Counted from the stretch's first letter, positions 17,445 to 25,930 are shown. The stretch is DNA of 48,696 bases from Deltaproteobacteria bacterium (GCA_003194495.1 PQXE01000004.1:70403-119098); one strand, 5' to 3'. The notes: generated from the letters alone by a model not told the origin. A program made the numbers and translations.

Positions 17445-17890
17445 TCCCAGCTTACCATGTCCGAGTCTTCATCCTCTCCGCCCTGCTCACCGTCACGGCC
17501 GTAACTGATAAGATCATAGTCATAGTGTTCTCCGGGAGAACTGTAGACATATTCGTGTCCCCATGGATCCTTTGGAATGGCCTTGGGCAGGTAAGGTCCG
17601 GCCCAATTCTCAAGATCCTCCGGCTTGTCCCGTAAGGCCGAAAGGCCCTCCTCAGTACTGGGATAACGACCATTGTCCAGGCGGAACTCGTCAAGAGCAG
17701 CACCAAAAAGTTCGATCTGGGCCTTTGCGGTCTTTTGTTTGCTCATTCCCAGCTTTCCAAAAAATTTGGGTGCTACCAGGGAAGCCAAAAGCCCGATGAT
17801 TATTACCACCACAAGGAGTTCAATCAGGGTAAAACCCGAATTCCTGTCAAGCATCCTTGCAGAACTGCGGTTATCTAATCTTTTTCTCAA
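17441..17890 (-). CDS. gspG: Type II secretion major pseudopilin GspG
   Basis: The major pseudopilin has the cleavage site RNSG/FTLIELLVVVIIIGLLASLVAP. The body carries LDNGRYPSTEEGLSALRD, PKDPWGHEYVY and the C-terminal YDLISYGRDGEQGGEDEDSD loop that binds calcium in homologues. I place the start at the TTG at 17890, because a perfect GGAGGT lies 7 bases upstream. An ATG at 17914 lacks a site. The resulting 19-residue leader suits a GspO-type peptidase, which is not encoded in this window. This is the first gene of the operon. Confidence 0.9.
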   Translation of the reverse strand: MRKRLDNRSSARMLDRNSGFTLIELLVVVIIIGLLASLVAPKFFGKLGMSKQKTAKAQIELFGAALDEFRLDNGRYPSTEEGLSALRDKPEDLENWAGPYLPKAIPKDPWGHEYVYSSPGEHYDYDLISYGRDGEQGGEDEDSDMVSWE

Positions 17891-17897
17891 AAATAAT

Positions 17898-17903
17898 ACC
17901 TCC
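17898..17903 (-). promoter_or_regulatory. Ribosome binding site deciding the gspG TTG start
   Basis: GGAGGT on the minus strand lies 7 bases before a TTG codon at 17890-17888. No comparable site precedes the upstream ATG at 17914, and the site itself would lie inside the coding sequence if that ATG were used. Confidence 0.7.
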
Positions 17904-17924
17904 GGCGATATCATGATTTAAAAA

Positions 17925-17975
17925 ATTGAGGGATTGAGGCATTAAAATCAAAAAAGCACATTCAATCCTTCAATC
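17925..17975. repeat. Short dispersed repeat (AATCAAAAAA...CACATTCAATCC), copy 2
   Basis: This sister copy of 12898-12945 lies in the leader region of the secretion operon, between rlpA and gspG. The rest of that 254-base gap is AT-rich and unrecognised, and probably contains the operon promoter. Confidence 0.4.
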
Positions 17976-18144
17976 ATAACTTCTCAACAAGTCCGGGCAA
18001 ATCATATTTTGCGACTATCCAGTGACTGCTACCCAAACCTATTGAGAACTTACCCTCAATTCCTCAATTCGCAATTACTGAATTATCCATATTAAATTAC
18101 GACCCACAGAAATACCTGTCAAGCAAGATACAGACCTCTCCGCC

Positions 18145-19002
18145 TCATCTCGTAACCATAAAGGCCTCTGGGAAACCTGAGCTTTCAAGCCGAGCTTCAA
18201 AATTCTTGGCTGTATTATACTCGGTGGATGCAAATACCTGAACCCTGTAAAAGGTCTGATCTCCTCTTAGTTGGCGAGAAACAACCACATCCTTATAATA
18301 TCTGGTCATTTTTCGCCTCAGGGCATTGGCGTTGTCCGATTCCAGAAAGGCCCCTACCTGTATATAGAATTTTCCTCTTCTGAAATCAGGATGTGGCTTA
18401 AATGCGGCGAGACTTCCAGATCCAAGTCGGACCTCTCCCAATGCCTCAATCCTCACCTTTGCCGTCCCCTGTCCGATCAGCCCCACCTTCCTGGCTGCTC
18501 CATAGCTGAGATCTATAATTCTCTTCTTGGCAAAAGGCCCTCGATCACTGATTCTGACTACTACTTCCCGCCCATTTTCAAGATTGAGTACCCTTACATA
18601 TGTATTCATAGGCAGCGTACGATGGGCGGCGGTTATAGCATACATATTATATGGCTCACCACTGGCGGTCGGCCTTCCGTGAAATTTCTTTCCATACCAG
18701 GATGCATAACCTTCCTCCACAAAGCCTTTGGCAGACGGCAAGGGATAGTAAACGTGTCCATTCACCTCGTAAGGACGCTGGGTTGCAGGCAATTCCCTAA
18801 CTGGTATCTTTGTTGTTGATGGTGGTATATGCTGATGCCCACAACCTGATAAATAAAAAAAGAGGAGAAAAACAAGAAAAAAGGCACTAAAGCCGATTTT
18901 ATTGTAAAACTTCAGAAACCGCTGGTACCGGCACGTACGTACAGATTCTGAATCGTTTCTGTCTCTAAAGACGGCTGATATCGACAGCCACGAACATTTC
19001 AT
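18145..19002 (-). CDS. rlpA: RlpA-family septal-ring lipoprotein / lytic transglycosylase with SPOR domain
   Basis: The lipoprotein of about 285 residues has an unusually long N-terminal region before a hydrophobic segment and lipobox (LSGC). The double-psi beta-barrel domain follows ([52 protein letters not shown]), and then a C-terminal SPOR domain ([10 protein letters not shown]...YRVQVFAS). RlpA cleaves peptidoglycan strands lacking stem peptides at the septum. The ATG at 19002 has GAGGTG upstream. A TTG four codons earlier is less likely. Confidence 0.88.
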   Translation of the reverse strand: MKCSWLSISAVFRDRNDSESVRTCRYQRFLKFYNKIGFSAFFLVFLLFFYLSGCGHQHIPPSTTKIPVRELPATQRPYEVNGHVYYPLPSAKGFVEEGYASWYGKKFHGRPTASGEPYNMYAITAAHRTLPMNTYVRVLNLENGREVVVRISDRGPFAKKRIIDLSYGAARKVGLIGQGTAKVRIEALGEVRLGSGSLAAFKPHPDFRRGKFYIQVGAFLESDNANALRRKMTRYYKDVVVSRQLRGDQTFYRVQVFASTEYNTAKNFEARLESSGFPEAFMVTR

Positions 19003-19014
19003 GGCACACCTCAA

Positions 19015-19344
19015 AAAATATGACCCGTGCGATTAGCTATTAGCCGGTAGCTTTTAGCTTAACAGTTCGTTTTTATACAAAGTTTTTACCTAACAGCTAA
19101 TGGCTAACAGCTAATGGCTGATATCCGTCTATGTTGAAAAAGTGTAAACTATAAAATGAAGGATACCCACCTCTTCTTATATTCGGTCAATAATAACAGG
19201 ACCATAAAAAAACATCGTAGGCGTTCATAGGTTCAGGGTCCACCTTGTTAAATTTTCCGAAGGGAACCATTTAACAGGGTGAACCGTTCAGGGTTACCTT
19301 ATTGGATTGATAATTGTTGATTGCTCTTGTGAGCTCTCAGGATT
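19015..19344. other. Gene-free stretch with AGCTAAT-type repeats
   Basis: This 330-base gap between the histidine kinase and rlpA contains several AGCTAATGGCTAAC-like units (19020-19125), similar to 27449-27480, and a long hairpin at 19237. No gene is seen. Confidence 0.4.
19237..19285. repeat. 17-bp hairpin of the GGTTCAGGGT family
   Basis: GGTCCACCTTGTTAAAT (19237-19253) pairs with ATTTAACAGGGTGAACC (19269-19285) with two G-U type mismatches. The stem is 60 bases downstream of the kinase stop codon, so it could protect or end that transcript, although no T-run follows. Related GGTTCAGGGT words recur at 43743. Confidence 0.45.
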
Positions 19345-20616
19345 TCAACGCGCCCCTTCCAATTCGCTGAGCTGTATGTCATCCGGATATAGAGGCAGAC
19401 TTATTTGAAACTCAGTCCCCTCCCCCGGAGTGGATTTCACGCTTATTTCACCTTTGTGTTCGCTCACAATACGGTGGACAATCGTCAAACCTAATCCGCT
19501 ACATCTGGGCTTGGAGGCGAAAAAGGGATCAAATATCTGTGGGAGATCCTCGGGAGGTATACCACTTCCAGTATCGGCTATTTTGAAAATGATCTGTTTT
19601 CCCTGTGGGTGGGCGGAAAAGGATAACGTACCTCCGTTGACCATGGCCTCTTCTGCGTTCAGGAACAAATTCTTAAGCGCGAGGGATAGCAGCCACACAT
19701 CTCCGGCCAAGAAGACCTCCTCTCCGGGGAGTTCAAGGTGCACTTCAATATCGGAACGTGACCTGTTTTGCCGCCACTCCTCCAAGACGTCTTCTATAAG
19801 CTCTTTAAGGTTGATCGGCCTGAACTCAGACAGTCTCACCTTGGTATAATTTTCCACGTCCCGCACCATTTTTTCCAGACGGGCGGTCTCTTTAATAATA
19901 ATGTCAAGGTACTTGTGGTCCGGGTTTTCAGGGGAAAAGTTCTGCTTGCAACGCCTGGCGAAACCGCCAATGGACATAACAGGATTACGCACTTCATGGG
20001 CAATAGCATAGGAAAGCCGTCCGAGTGAGGCTAGACGTTCACTTTGAATAAGCTTCTGTTGCATTTCCCTGAGCTCATCCGCCGTAAGGACGAATTTCTC
20101 CTGCAAGCGCTGATACAGGCGGGCATTCTCCATGGCAATGCCAATTTGGTTGCTAACAATTGTCAAAATGGTTAGATCTCGCTCATCAAAAGGGCCTCCC
20201 CGTTTATTCAGTACCTCCAGCACACCTATCAGGCGCACCTTGTGTATTATGGGAACGCAAGCCATGGAACGAGTCTTGAATCCTGTGTATTCATCCGTCC
20301 TGGGGCTGAAGCGCTTATCCGTGTCGACATCGGCCACCAGCAAAGGTTTTCTATTAAGGGCTACCCAGCCGGCAATGCCCTCCCCCATGAATAGCCGAAT
20401 CTCGCGCGCCTTATTCCCACAGTTCCCTCGTGCTAATCGAAAAAAGAGTTCATCCTGCTCATAATCGACCTCAAAAATCGAGCTGGCCTCTGCATCCATC
20501 AGCTCCTCAACGGACTTCATGGCATTGTCCAACACCTCCGCCAGGTCCAAGGTTCCATTGACCATGGTCGACAATCGGGCGAGAGCCATTATTGCATCTT
20601 CACATCCTTTGAACAT
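19345..20616 (-). CDS. GAF-domain sensor histidine kinase
   Basis: The 423-residue protein has no membrane segments and is presumably soluble. A GAF domain spans residues 20-165 (MGEGIAGWVALNRKPLLV, ACVPIIHKVRLIGVLEVLNKR). A HisKA dimerisation domain follows with the phosphoacceptor in LSYAIAHEVRNPV. The HATPase domain has NLFLNAEEAMVNGG (N box), DTGSGIPPED (G1) and GLGLTIVHRIV (G2). There is no adjacent response regulator. A 160-bp palindromic element ends 38 bases upstream, in its leader region. Confidence 0.88.
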   Translation of the reverse strand: MFKGCEDAIMALARLSTMVNGTLDLAEVLDNAMKSVEELMDAEASSIFEVDYEQDELFFRLARGNCGNKAREIRLFMGEGIAGWVALNRKPLLVADVDTDKRFSPRTDEYTGFKTRSMACVPIIHKVRLIGVLEVLNKRGGPFDERDLTILTIVSNQIGIAMENARLYQRLQEKFVLTADELREMQQKLIQSERLASLGRLSYAIAHEVRNPVMSIGGFARRCKQNFSPENPDHKYLDIIIKETARLEKMVRDVENYTKVRLSEFRPINLKELIEDVLEEWRQNRSRSDIEVHLELPGEEVFLAGDVWLLSLALKNLFLNAEEAMVNGGTLSFSAHPQGKQIIFKIADTGSGIPPEDLPQIFDPFFASKPRCSGLGLTIVHRIVSEHKGEISVKSTPGEGTEFQISLPLYPDDIQLSELEGAR

Positions 20617-20654
20617 AAATGATGGCCCCTTCTTTCCGACAACACCAGAAATTT

Positions 20655-20816
20655 GTAACCGTTCACGTGATTACAAAACGCCCGTTTTACCGCAACCCAC
20701 CGAACTGTAAACGTTTACAGGGTACTGCAGATGCGAGGCGGAGGGTACGCAGACGTACTCCCTGTACTTCAAGTGCCCGGCAACAAAGCAGATGCGGTGC
20801 ACTGTGAACGCTTATA
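20655..20816. repeat. 160-bp palindromic element with three GTNANCG dyads, copy A
   Basis: Near-palindromes GTAACCGTTCAC (20655-20666), GTAAACGTTTAC (20707-20718) and GTGAACGCTTAT (20804-20815) mark its ends and an internal site. A copy about 90% identical lies inverted at 44818-44977 with the three dyads in matching places. The segment from 20707 to 20816 can fold on itself (GCAGATGCG paired regions). It encodes no protein. Confidence 0.75.
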
Positions 20817-20847
20817 TATAATTATATGACCATTGTAACGATTTCGC

Positions 20848-20875
20848 AAAAAAAAGTAGCAGCCTTCAGGGCTGC
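20848..20875 (-). terminator. Intrinsic terminator downstream of fmdB-like gene
   Basis: On the minus strand GCAGCC-CTGAA-GGCTGC is followed, after three bases, by eight T. It would end transcripts of the FmdB-type gene after they pass through the CACGAAA repeat. Confidence 0.75.
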
Positions 20876-20881
20876 CACCTA

Positions 20882-20974
20882 ATTCTGAAACACAATCACG
20901 AAAACACGAAAGATTGAAAACACGAAATAAAATAACATTCGGGCTTTCGTGTTTATTTTTTTATCTTCAAACCT
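20882..20974. repeat. Dispersed CACGAAA repeat, copy 2
   Basis: The first 55 bases (TTCTGAAACACAATCACGAAAACACGAAAG...) are almost identical to 2928-2990, and the copy is shorter on its right side. It lies 22 bases after the stop codon of the FmdB-type gene, directly before an intrinsic terminator. Confidence 0.65.
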
Positions 20975-20996
20975 TTTTGGTTCCGGTTTATCCGGG

Positions 20997-21293
20997 TCAG
21001 GAAGTAGTGTCAGAGGAACTGCTGGATGGAGAGCCGGAAGAAGAATCAGTATCCTTTTTACTTTTTTTATCAGGGCTTGATCCGGACTTTTCTGAATCCG
21101 CAATTCCGGTCTTTTTCCCGGCATAATCAGTTACATACCAGCCACTTCCCTTCAAATGAAAGGAGGAATGGGAAATCAGCTTGTGCAGATTGCCACCACA
21201 GGATTCGCATGTACTAAGTGGTGCATCAGAAAACTTCTGCCAGTTCTCTATAACTTCTCCACAAGATTCACACTCGTATTCATAAATAGGCAT
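20997..21293 (-). CDS. FmdB-family zinc-ribbon protein
   Basis: The 98-residue protein begins MPIYEYECESCG and has a second CxxC (CESCG), forming the CxxC-CxxC zinc ribbon of the FmdB regulatory family. HSSFHLKGSGWYVTDY, also typical of this family, follows. The C-terminal 40 residues are a low-complexity Ser/Lys/Asp tail. GGAGGTT lies 7 bases before the ATG. Its molecular role is unknown. A terminator follows. Confidence 0.8.
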   Translation of the reverse strand: MPIYEYECESCGEVIENWQKFSDAPLSTCESCGGNLHKLISHSSFHLKGSGWYVTDYAGKKTGIADSEKSGSSPDKKSKKDTDSSSGSPSSSSSDTTS

Positions 21294-21392
21294 AAACTAA
21301 CCTCCGATAATTCTACTCAGATGCCCTGCTTACTCAACATTATTTCCAGATGGACTTGAGTCAAAGCATCAGATTGGGCATATAATCGACAT

Positions 21393-21911
21393 TCAGTTTT
21401 TATTCAACCGTGAATGTGGAAGAAATCGATCAAGAACCGCATCCATACCTCTGACTCTTACGGGTGTCAATATGTCCTGGGTCGCCAGATGGACCTTCTG
21501 TTCTTCCTCATTACGGTCATCAAGTTCAGGGTGACAAAAATAACGGCTGAACCTCATTATGTGAACAAATTCATGGGTAATCACATATACTAGAAAAGGA
21601 AACAGTCTCTCTCTTTTTCCACCGGATGTCTGATCCAGGATATTGTGATCATGTAGGCAAATCCTGTAAAACTTCCGGCTGTCCCCGCCGCTTTGTTTCT
21701 GCGTTATGTTTTTTCCATAACGGACAAGATGTGCAAATGCCTCGCCTGGGTATTCCCATGAACTAACATCCCTGAGGGTCCTGACCTCATAGGGATTCCT
21801 GACCCAGTGGTCGCTGGAAATGGAAAAGTAATCGCTTATCACATCCTCTGAGATAGATATCGCTTCGTCAAGGACCTTGACATGGTCAGGGTGGAAATAC
21901 CTTGTCCGCAT
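21393..21911 (-). CDS. Uncharacterised protein with HExxH zinc-protease-like motif
   Basis: I do not recognise the family. The 172-residue protein has no signal peptide or membrane segment. FLVYVITHEFVHIMRFSRYF contains HEFVH, the zincin signature, and a downstream Glu-rich helix (RNEEEQKVH) could supply a third ligand or catalytic support. Upstream, CLHDHNILDQ may face the active site. It lies 102 bases from the adenine deaminase gene on the same strand. Peptidase activity is inferred from the motif only. Confidence 0.6.
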   Translation of the reverse strand: MRTRYFHPDHVKVLDEAISISEDVISDYFSISSDHWVRNPYEVRTLRDVSSWEYPGEAFAHLVRYGKNITQKQSGGDSRKFYRICLHDHNILDQTSGGKRERLFPFLVYVITHEFVHIMRFSRYFCHPELDDRNEEEQKVHLATQDILTPVRVRGMDAVLDRFLPHSRLNKN

Positions 21912-22013
21912 AATCTCTCAGACCTATTTGAAAGAATAATACATCAATATTATGAGGCCGTTATAATTTTCATAAAAATAGTGTTATAGCCATAGCATGT
22001 CAAGAAGCATGCT

Positions 22014-23729
22014 TCACACAAACAACGGCACAAATGCAAATTTATTCACATCCACCAGACCGAGGTCAGTGAGTTTTAGCGCAGGAATAACAGGCAAGGC
22101 CAAAAAACTCAGGGTCATAAAGGGATTTTCCAAGGGACTCCCAAGGTCGGAGGCTGCCGACAGAAGTTTATCCATCTCTTTGCGCACAATCTCAAATGGG
22201 GCATCTGACATGAGGCCTGCAATCGGCAAGGACATTCTTGCCAGCAACTGTTTGTCGGCAATTGCCGCAAATCCGCCACTTGCCTCGATTACCGCATTGG
22301 CGGCAGCAGCCATGTCCGCATCGTTTGTGCCGACTACTATAAGATTGTGAGAGTCGTGGGCTACTGTGCCGGCCAGAGCGCCCTTCTTCAGGCCTATGCC
22401 CTTAACAAAGCCCAGACCGATGTTGCCTGTGGTATGATGTCTTTCGATAACCGCCAGTTTGAGGATATCTCGATCCATGTCGGCCACGGCAAGACCGTCT
22501 CTATGTTTTACAGGCAGTTCCAATGCTTCAGTTACGATCTGACCTTCAACCACACCGATGGTGCGGACCCGCTCTCCCTGGACCGGGATCTCGAAGCTTA
22601 GGTCCTCTGAAACTATATTTACAGAAGAGGAAACATCGTATGTCTTTTGCGGTTCATCAAATAATGGGTTGTTATTTTCAGCCACCAGGCGACCCCTGCT
22701 GAAGACCTTTTCCACGGAGAAGTCCTTCAAGTCATTCAGGACCACCAGATCGGCACGGTATCCAGGGGCCACGGCACCCCTGTCATATAGGCGGAAGCGT
22801 TCCGCCGGGTTCAGGGTTACCATCTGAATGGCAGTAACAGGATTCAATCCCTGCTGCACCGCCAGACGAACAGAATAGTCCATGTGGCCGAAGTCCATTA
22901 AATCTTTTGGATGCCTGTCATCTGTCACAAGGAGACATCGGCGGGCATTATCAGCCGTAACCACAGGCAGAAGTTCAGTCAGGTTGTGTTCAGTAGTTAC
23001 CTCGCGGATAAAAAGATACATCCCGGCGCGAAGTTTTTCCAATGCCTCTTCAAGCCGGGTACATTCGTGGTCTGAGTTAATGCCGGAAGCTATGTATGCC
23101 TGCAGATCACGGCCGGTGAGCCCCGGACAGTGTCCATCAATTGGCAGGCCCCGCTGAGCGGCAAATTCCAGCTTGGCCATAACATCCGGAAGGCCGTAGA
23201 GTACGCCAGGAAAGTTCATCATCTCTGCCAGACCTAATACACGTGGATGGTCAAAAAGAGGCTCCAGGTCCTGGGCTGAGAGTGCTGCTCCTGCTGTCTC
23301 CAGATGGGTGGCGGGAACACATGAAGATACCATCACAAAAACCGTAAGGGGCAAATTTTCGCCGGCGTCCAGCATATAGCGAATACCTTCGAGCCCCAGA
23401 ACGTTTGCGATTTCGTGAGGATCACAGACAACGGCAGTCGTGCCTCTGGGAACCACGGCTCGGGCGAACTGATAAGGCGAGAGCATTGTGCTCTCGATGT
23501 GAATGTGGCCGTCAATAAAGCCGGGGCAGACATATTGACCAAAAAGATCTACGACCTTAACTGCTTCGTATCCTTCACCAACGCCTATGATGATTCCTTC
23601 AGCCACGGCCACGTCGGCCTGTAGTATTTCGCCGGTGAAAACATTGACCACCTTGCCGTTCTTAAGCAACAGATCTGCTGCTTCCTCGCCTCGTCCAAAA
23701 CGGATAATCTTATCTAAAGTCGGATTCAT
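22014..23729 (-). CDS. ade: Adenine deaminase
   Basis: The enzyme converts adenine to hypoxanthine and ammonia in purine salvage. The amidohydrolase-superfamily protein of about 571 residues has the metal-binding GFIDGHIHIESTM segment, AVVCDPHEIANVLG, GHCPGLTGRDLQAYIASGINSDHE, and the C-terminal domain with AHDSHNLIVVGTND typical of bacterial Ade. The start is taken as the ATG at 23729 with GAGG 8 bases upstream. A GTG nine codons earlier is possible but overlaps the preceding lipoprotein gene. Confidence 0.93.
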   Translation of the reverse strand: MNPTLDKIIRFGRGEEAADLLLKNGKVVNVFTGEILQADVAVAEGIIIGVGEGYEAVKVVDLFGQYVCPGFIDGHIHIESTMLSPYQFARAVVPRGTTAVVCDPHEIANVLGLEGIRYMLDAGENLPLTVFVMVSSCVPATHLETAGAALSAQDLEPLFDHPRVLGLAEMMNFPGVLYGLPDVMAKLEFAAQRGLPIDGHCPGLTGRDLQAYIASGINSDHECTRLEEALEKLRAGMYLFIREVTTEHNLTELLPVVTADNARRCLLVTDDRHPKDLMDFGHMDYSVRLAVQQGLNPVTAIQMVTLNPAERFRLYDRGAVAPGYRADLVVLNDLKDFSVEKVFSRGRLVAENNNPLFDEPQKTYDVSSSVNIVSEDLSFEIPVQGERVRTIGVVEGQIVTEALELPVKHRDGLAVADMDRDILKLAVIERHHTTGNIGLGFVKGIGLKKGALAGTVAHDSHNLIVVGTNDADMAAAANAVIEASGGFAAIADKQLLARMSLPIAGLMSDAPFEIVRKEMDKLLSAASDLGSPLENPFMTLSFLALPVIPALKLTDLGLVDVNKFAFVPLFV

Positions 23730-23739
23730 ACCCAAAGCC

Positions 23740-24570
23740 TCAAAGTTCCGGCACACGGGAATTTGCCAGGAGTAAATTCATGACGTGTGGTTCTTCTCCG
23801 ATCGTAACGGCCAAACGGAGCTGTTGCGCAGATGTGGCCTCTTTGCGTCCTGGAAAGAAAAGAAATCCATGGGCCAGTTGTCCGGGTTCGACAGACCGGT
23901 TACGCAACGTCCTCTGTGCCAGATCGGTCCTGATTTTTTCCGGGGCGGTAGCATAGGCCGCTGTTCCACCTCCCAACGCCCCGGCTGCACCTCCAAGGAC
24001 AGCGCCTTTACCCACGCATTCACCGATATCCTGTCCTGAAATGATACCTATGGCAAAACCTGCCAGGGCACCTGCAGCCCCGAGTAAAACAGCGGGTTTT
24101 ACAGTGCCTTTTGCTGTTTCGCCTATTTCTACATGGCCCTTCACCCGTTGATAGGCTTCCTCTGCTGAAAGAATAGGCCAGGCCTGCCCGCTTTGATCAA
24201 TCAGGAATGTCTGCCCGGAATTTATACTCACCTTCTGTGTACTCTGATTATCAATGACTAATTGGACCGGCAAAAGTCCTGATCCTCGCACGTCAAAGCC
24301 AAACCGATCCTCTGCGGTTTTTGCATCCAGGAACGCCACGGCCAGCATTTCGACCCCATTCACCGCCATATGTTCAGGTTGAGCCCCTGGCAGGGGGACA
24401 GGGGAAACACGATGTCCGTATCGTGCGCAACCGGCAAGGACAAGCAGGCTGAGCAAAAGTACGATGATTGCACAATACGCGTTTTGAGATCGATGTCGGA
24501 TGAATTCTCCCTCCAAGAGGGAATTCCGGCACGAAGCATGTGTTGTGTTCTGCAAAAAAAGGTTTCGCAT
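23740..24570 (-). CDS. Lipoprotein with glycine-zipper segments
   Basis: The 276-residue protein has an odd 32-residue N-terminal extension before a hydrophobic segment and lipobox (LLVLAGC). Two Gly/Ala-rich stretches (LLGAAGALAGFAIGIISG and GAVLGGAAGALGGGTAAYA) look like a glycine zipper, which may insert in a membrane. The N-terminal domain (VNGVEMLAVAFLDAKTAEDRFGFD) is beta-rich. The stop lies 10 bases before the ade start, so the two may be co-transcribed by proximity rather than function. No specific family is recognised. Confidence 0.6.
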   Translation of the reverse strand: MRNLFLQNTTHASCRNSLLEGEFIRHRSQNAYCAIIVLLLSLLVLAGCARYGHRVSPVPLPGAQPEHMAVNGVEMLAVAFLDAKTAEDRFGFDVRGSGLLPVQLVIDNQSTQKVSINSGQTFLIDQSGQAWPILSAEEAYQRVKGHVEIGETAKGTVKPAVLLGAAGALAGFAIGIISGQDIGECVGKGAVLGGAAGALGGGTAAYATAPEKIRTDLAQRTLRNRSVEPGQLAHGFLFFPGRKEATSAQQLRLAVTIGEEPHVMNLLLANSRVPEL

Positions 24571-24624
24571 TTTGTGTTCTCCAAATTTTCTTTAATGGGC
24601 TATCCTCTTCGCTAAACGACAAAT

Positions 24625-24763
24625 TGTAGGTTGGGTTAAGCGGTTATAGTCATCACTTTTGTTGGGTTCGCCTGACCTAATAGAACCTCAACATACTGAG
24701 ATCACCACAAAATTAGCGAACACAACAAAATTAGTTGCAACCGACGGTTTAACCCAACCAACA
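24625..24763. repeat. MITE-like element with TAGGTTGGGTTAA inverted termini
   Basis: TGTAGGTTGGGTTAAGCGGT at the left is mirrored by ACCGACGGTTTAACCCAACCAACA at the right, about 100 bases apart. No reading frame lies inside. The size and termini suit a non-autonomous insertion element. Confidence 0.5.
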
Positions 24764-24950
24764 GTATACCCAAGGACAATAAAAAGGTATTGCCTATTTT
24801 ACTAAACAAAAGTAAAAAAATGCAGACATCCTTTATTCAGCTCTGAAGCACGTATTGCCAGCTTCAAGTATATCAAGGATTTCTGGCAAGGCAAAAAATA
24901 TTTTATCGCAAAAAAGTAGTAGACTAAAATGTAAGATTTTGATAGTGTAG

Positions 24951-25253
24951 CGCTGGATTGTTGCGGACTTATTTGTAACCATATGCGAACATCTTGGATG
25001 GATGACGGCCTCTGGTGATTACAAGATAGATGCCTGCATGAAATTACTGGAGAAATTGGAATCGAAGGGATTCGTGAAGCTCCCGGAAAAGCAACAGAGA
25101 TCACAAAGGCAGCAAAGCGAAAAGCATATTGCGTTGACATCCAAGACTGAGGCCCAAGCTGATGAGGACTACCAGATCCAAGAAGAAAAGCTGAGAAAAA
25201 GGTATTGGACAGTCCGATCATGTCTTCGCGCTGAGGGAAAAATTTGGCATTGA
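24951..25253 (+). pseudogene. DUF4338/DruA-like transposase fragment
   Basis: Immediately after an in-frame TAG, the frame reads ICEHLGWMTASGDYKIDACMKLLEKLESKG and FVKLPEKQQ. This matches the N-terminal helix-turn-helix region (CRxxLLxLExxGxIxLP pattern) of DUF4338 proteins, which occur as transposase-like genes and as DruA. It continues with a Gln/Lys-rich tail to a stop at 25251. The long catalytic part is missing, so this is a decayed fragment. Confidence 0.5.
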
Positions 25254-25278
25254 CACGTTGATCATACTGTCATATTCT

Positions 25279-25293
25279 ATAAATAATTATTCT
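25279..25293. promoter_or_regulatory. Possible PerR/Fur-type operator upstream of perR
   Basis: ATAAATAATTATTCT contains, on the minus strand, AGAATAATTAT, which resembles the better palindrome in front of the catalase gene. It would allow autoregulation. The symmetry is imperfect. Confidence 0.35.
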
Positions 25294-25371
25294 TTATTAA
25301 GAACCATATTTCTTTTAGCAGGCAGATGGTTTGGTGCCGCAGAATATGGTCCATAAGAAAGGTAATGTTCT

Positions 25372-25812
25372 GTGGCAGAGCCCCAAGATCGTCTGAACAA
25401 AATGATCCATAAATTAAAGGAACATGGCTTTCGGGTAACCCCTCAGCGACTTGCTGTGCTCAAGATCCTGGCGACAAGCCTTGAACATCCTAGTGTAGAA
25501 ATGATTTTCGAATATGTCAAAACGGATTTTCCAACGACCAGTTTGGCCACCATTTACAAGACGGTGAATCTGCTCAAGGATCTGGGGGAAGTGGTGGAGC
25601 TGGACTTCAGCGGCCAGAGTAACCGTTATGACGGAAACAAGCCGTACCCCCACCCTCATCTAATCTGCACAAAGTGCAAAAGCGTCGTTGATCCTGAAAT
25701 TGAAAACTTAACTGAGCTTGCCCAACAGGTAGCCAAAAAAACAGGCTATCAAATTCTGACTCATCGAGTCGATTTTTTCGGAATTTGCCCCAATTGTCAG
25801 AAGACACGGTAG
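25372..25812 (+). CDS. perR: PerR-like Fur-family transcriptional regulator
   Basis: The 146-residue protein has the Fur winged-helix domain (HGFRVTPQRLAVLKIL, TSLATIYKTVNLLKDLGEV) and the metal-sensing domain (RYDGNKPYPHPHLICTKCKSV). Two structural zinc CxxC motifs (CTKC and CPNC) are present. The Asp in the RYD segment and the HPH cluster suit PerR-type peroxide sensing, as does the catalase gene 118 bases downstream. The start is a GTG with AAGAAAGG upstream. A different metal-responsive specificity cannot be ruled out. Confidence 0.82.
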   Translation: MAEPQDRLNKMIHKLKEHGFRVTPQRLAVLKILATSLEHPSVEMIFEYVKTDFPTTSLATIYKTVNLLKDLGEVVELDFSGQSNRYDGNKPYPHPHLICTKCKSVVDPEIENLTELAQQVAKKTGYQILTHRVDFFGICPNCQKTR

Positions 25813-25848
25813 ACTGATAGATCAGAGTTCTTTTTTTTGATTAATTGT

Positions 25849-25863
25849 TGAGAATAATTCTTA
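25849..25863. promoter_or_regulatory. PerR/Fur-type operator upstream of katA
   Basis: TGAGAAT-A-ATTCTTA is a 7-1-7 inverted repeat of the kind bound by Fur/PerR proteins. It lies 67 bases before the catalase start, overlaps a TTGTTG that could be a -35 box, and is next to a perR-like gene. Confidence 0.6.
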
Positions 25864-25930
25864 TGTAGTAATTGCTATCCTAAACAAACGACAATGATCA
25901 AGAGATATTCTCGAAGAAAGGAGGATTCAA

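Larger units (their letters stand above)
24571..25371. other. 800-base gap with a small inverted-repeat element and a transposase relic
   Basis: It contains a MITE-like element (24625-24763), a DUF4338-type transposase fragment (24951-25253), and the PerR-gene leader with a possible operator (25279-25293). The sequence between 24764 and 24950 shows nothing I recognise. Confidence 0.5.

Noticed and set aside
24802..25221. 139-codon minus-strand frame in the gap before perR
   Set aside because: It is antisense to the DUF4338-like relic, whose sense frame has real family similarity. The minus frame shows none.
25813..25838. Possible intrinsic terminator after the perR-like gene (CTGATAGATCAG followed by T8)
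   Set aside because: The stem would be only four base pairs around a four-base loop and is separated from the T-run by mismatched bases, so it is too weak to call.
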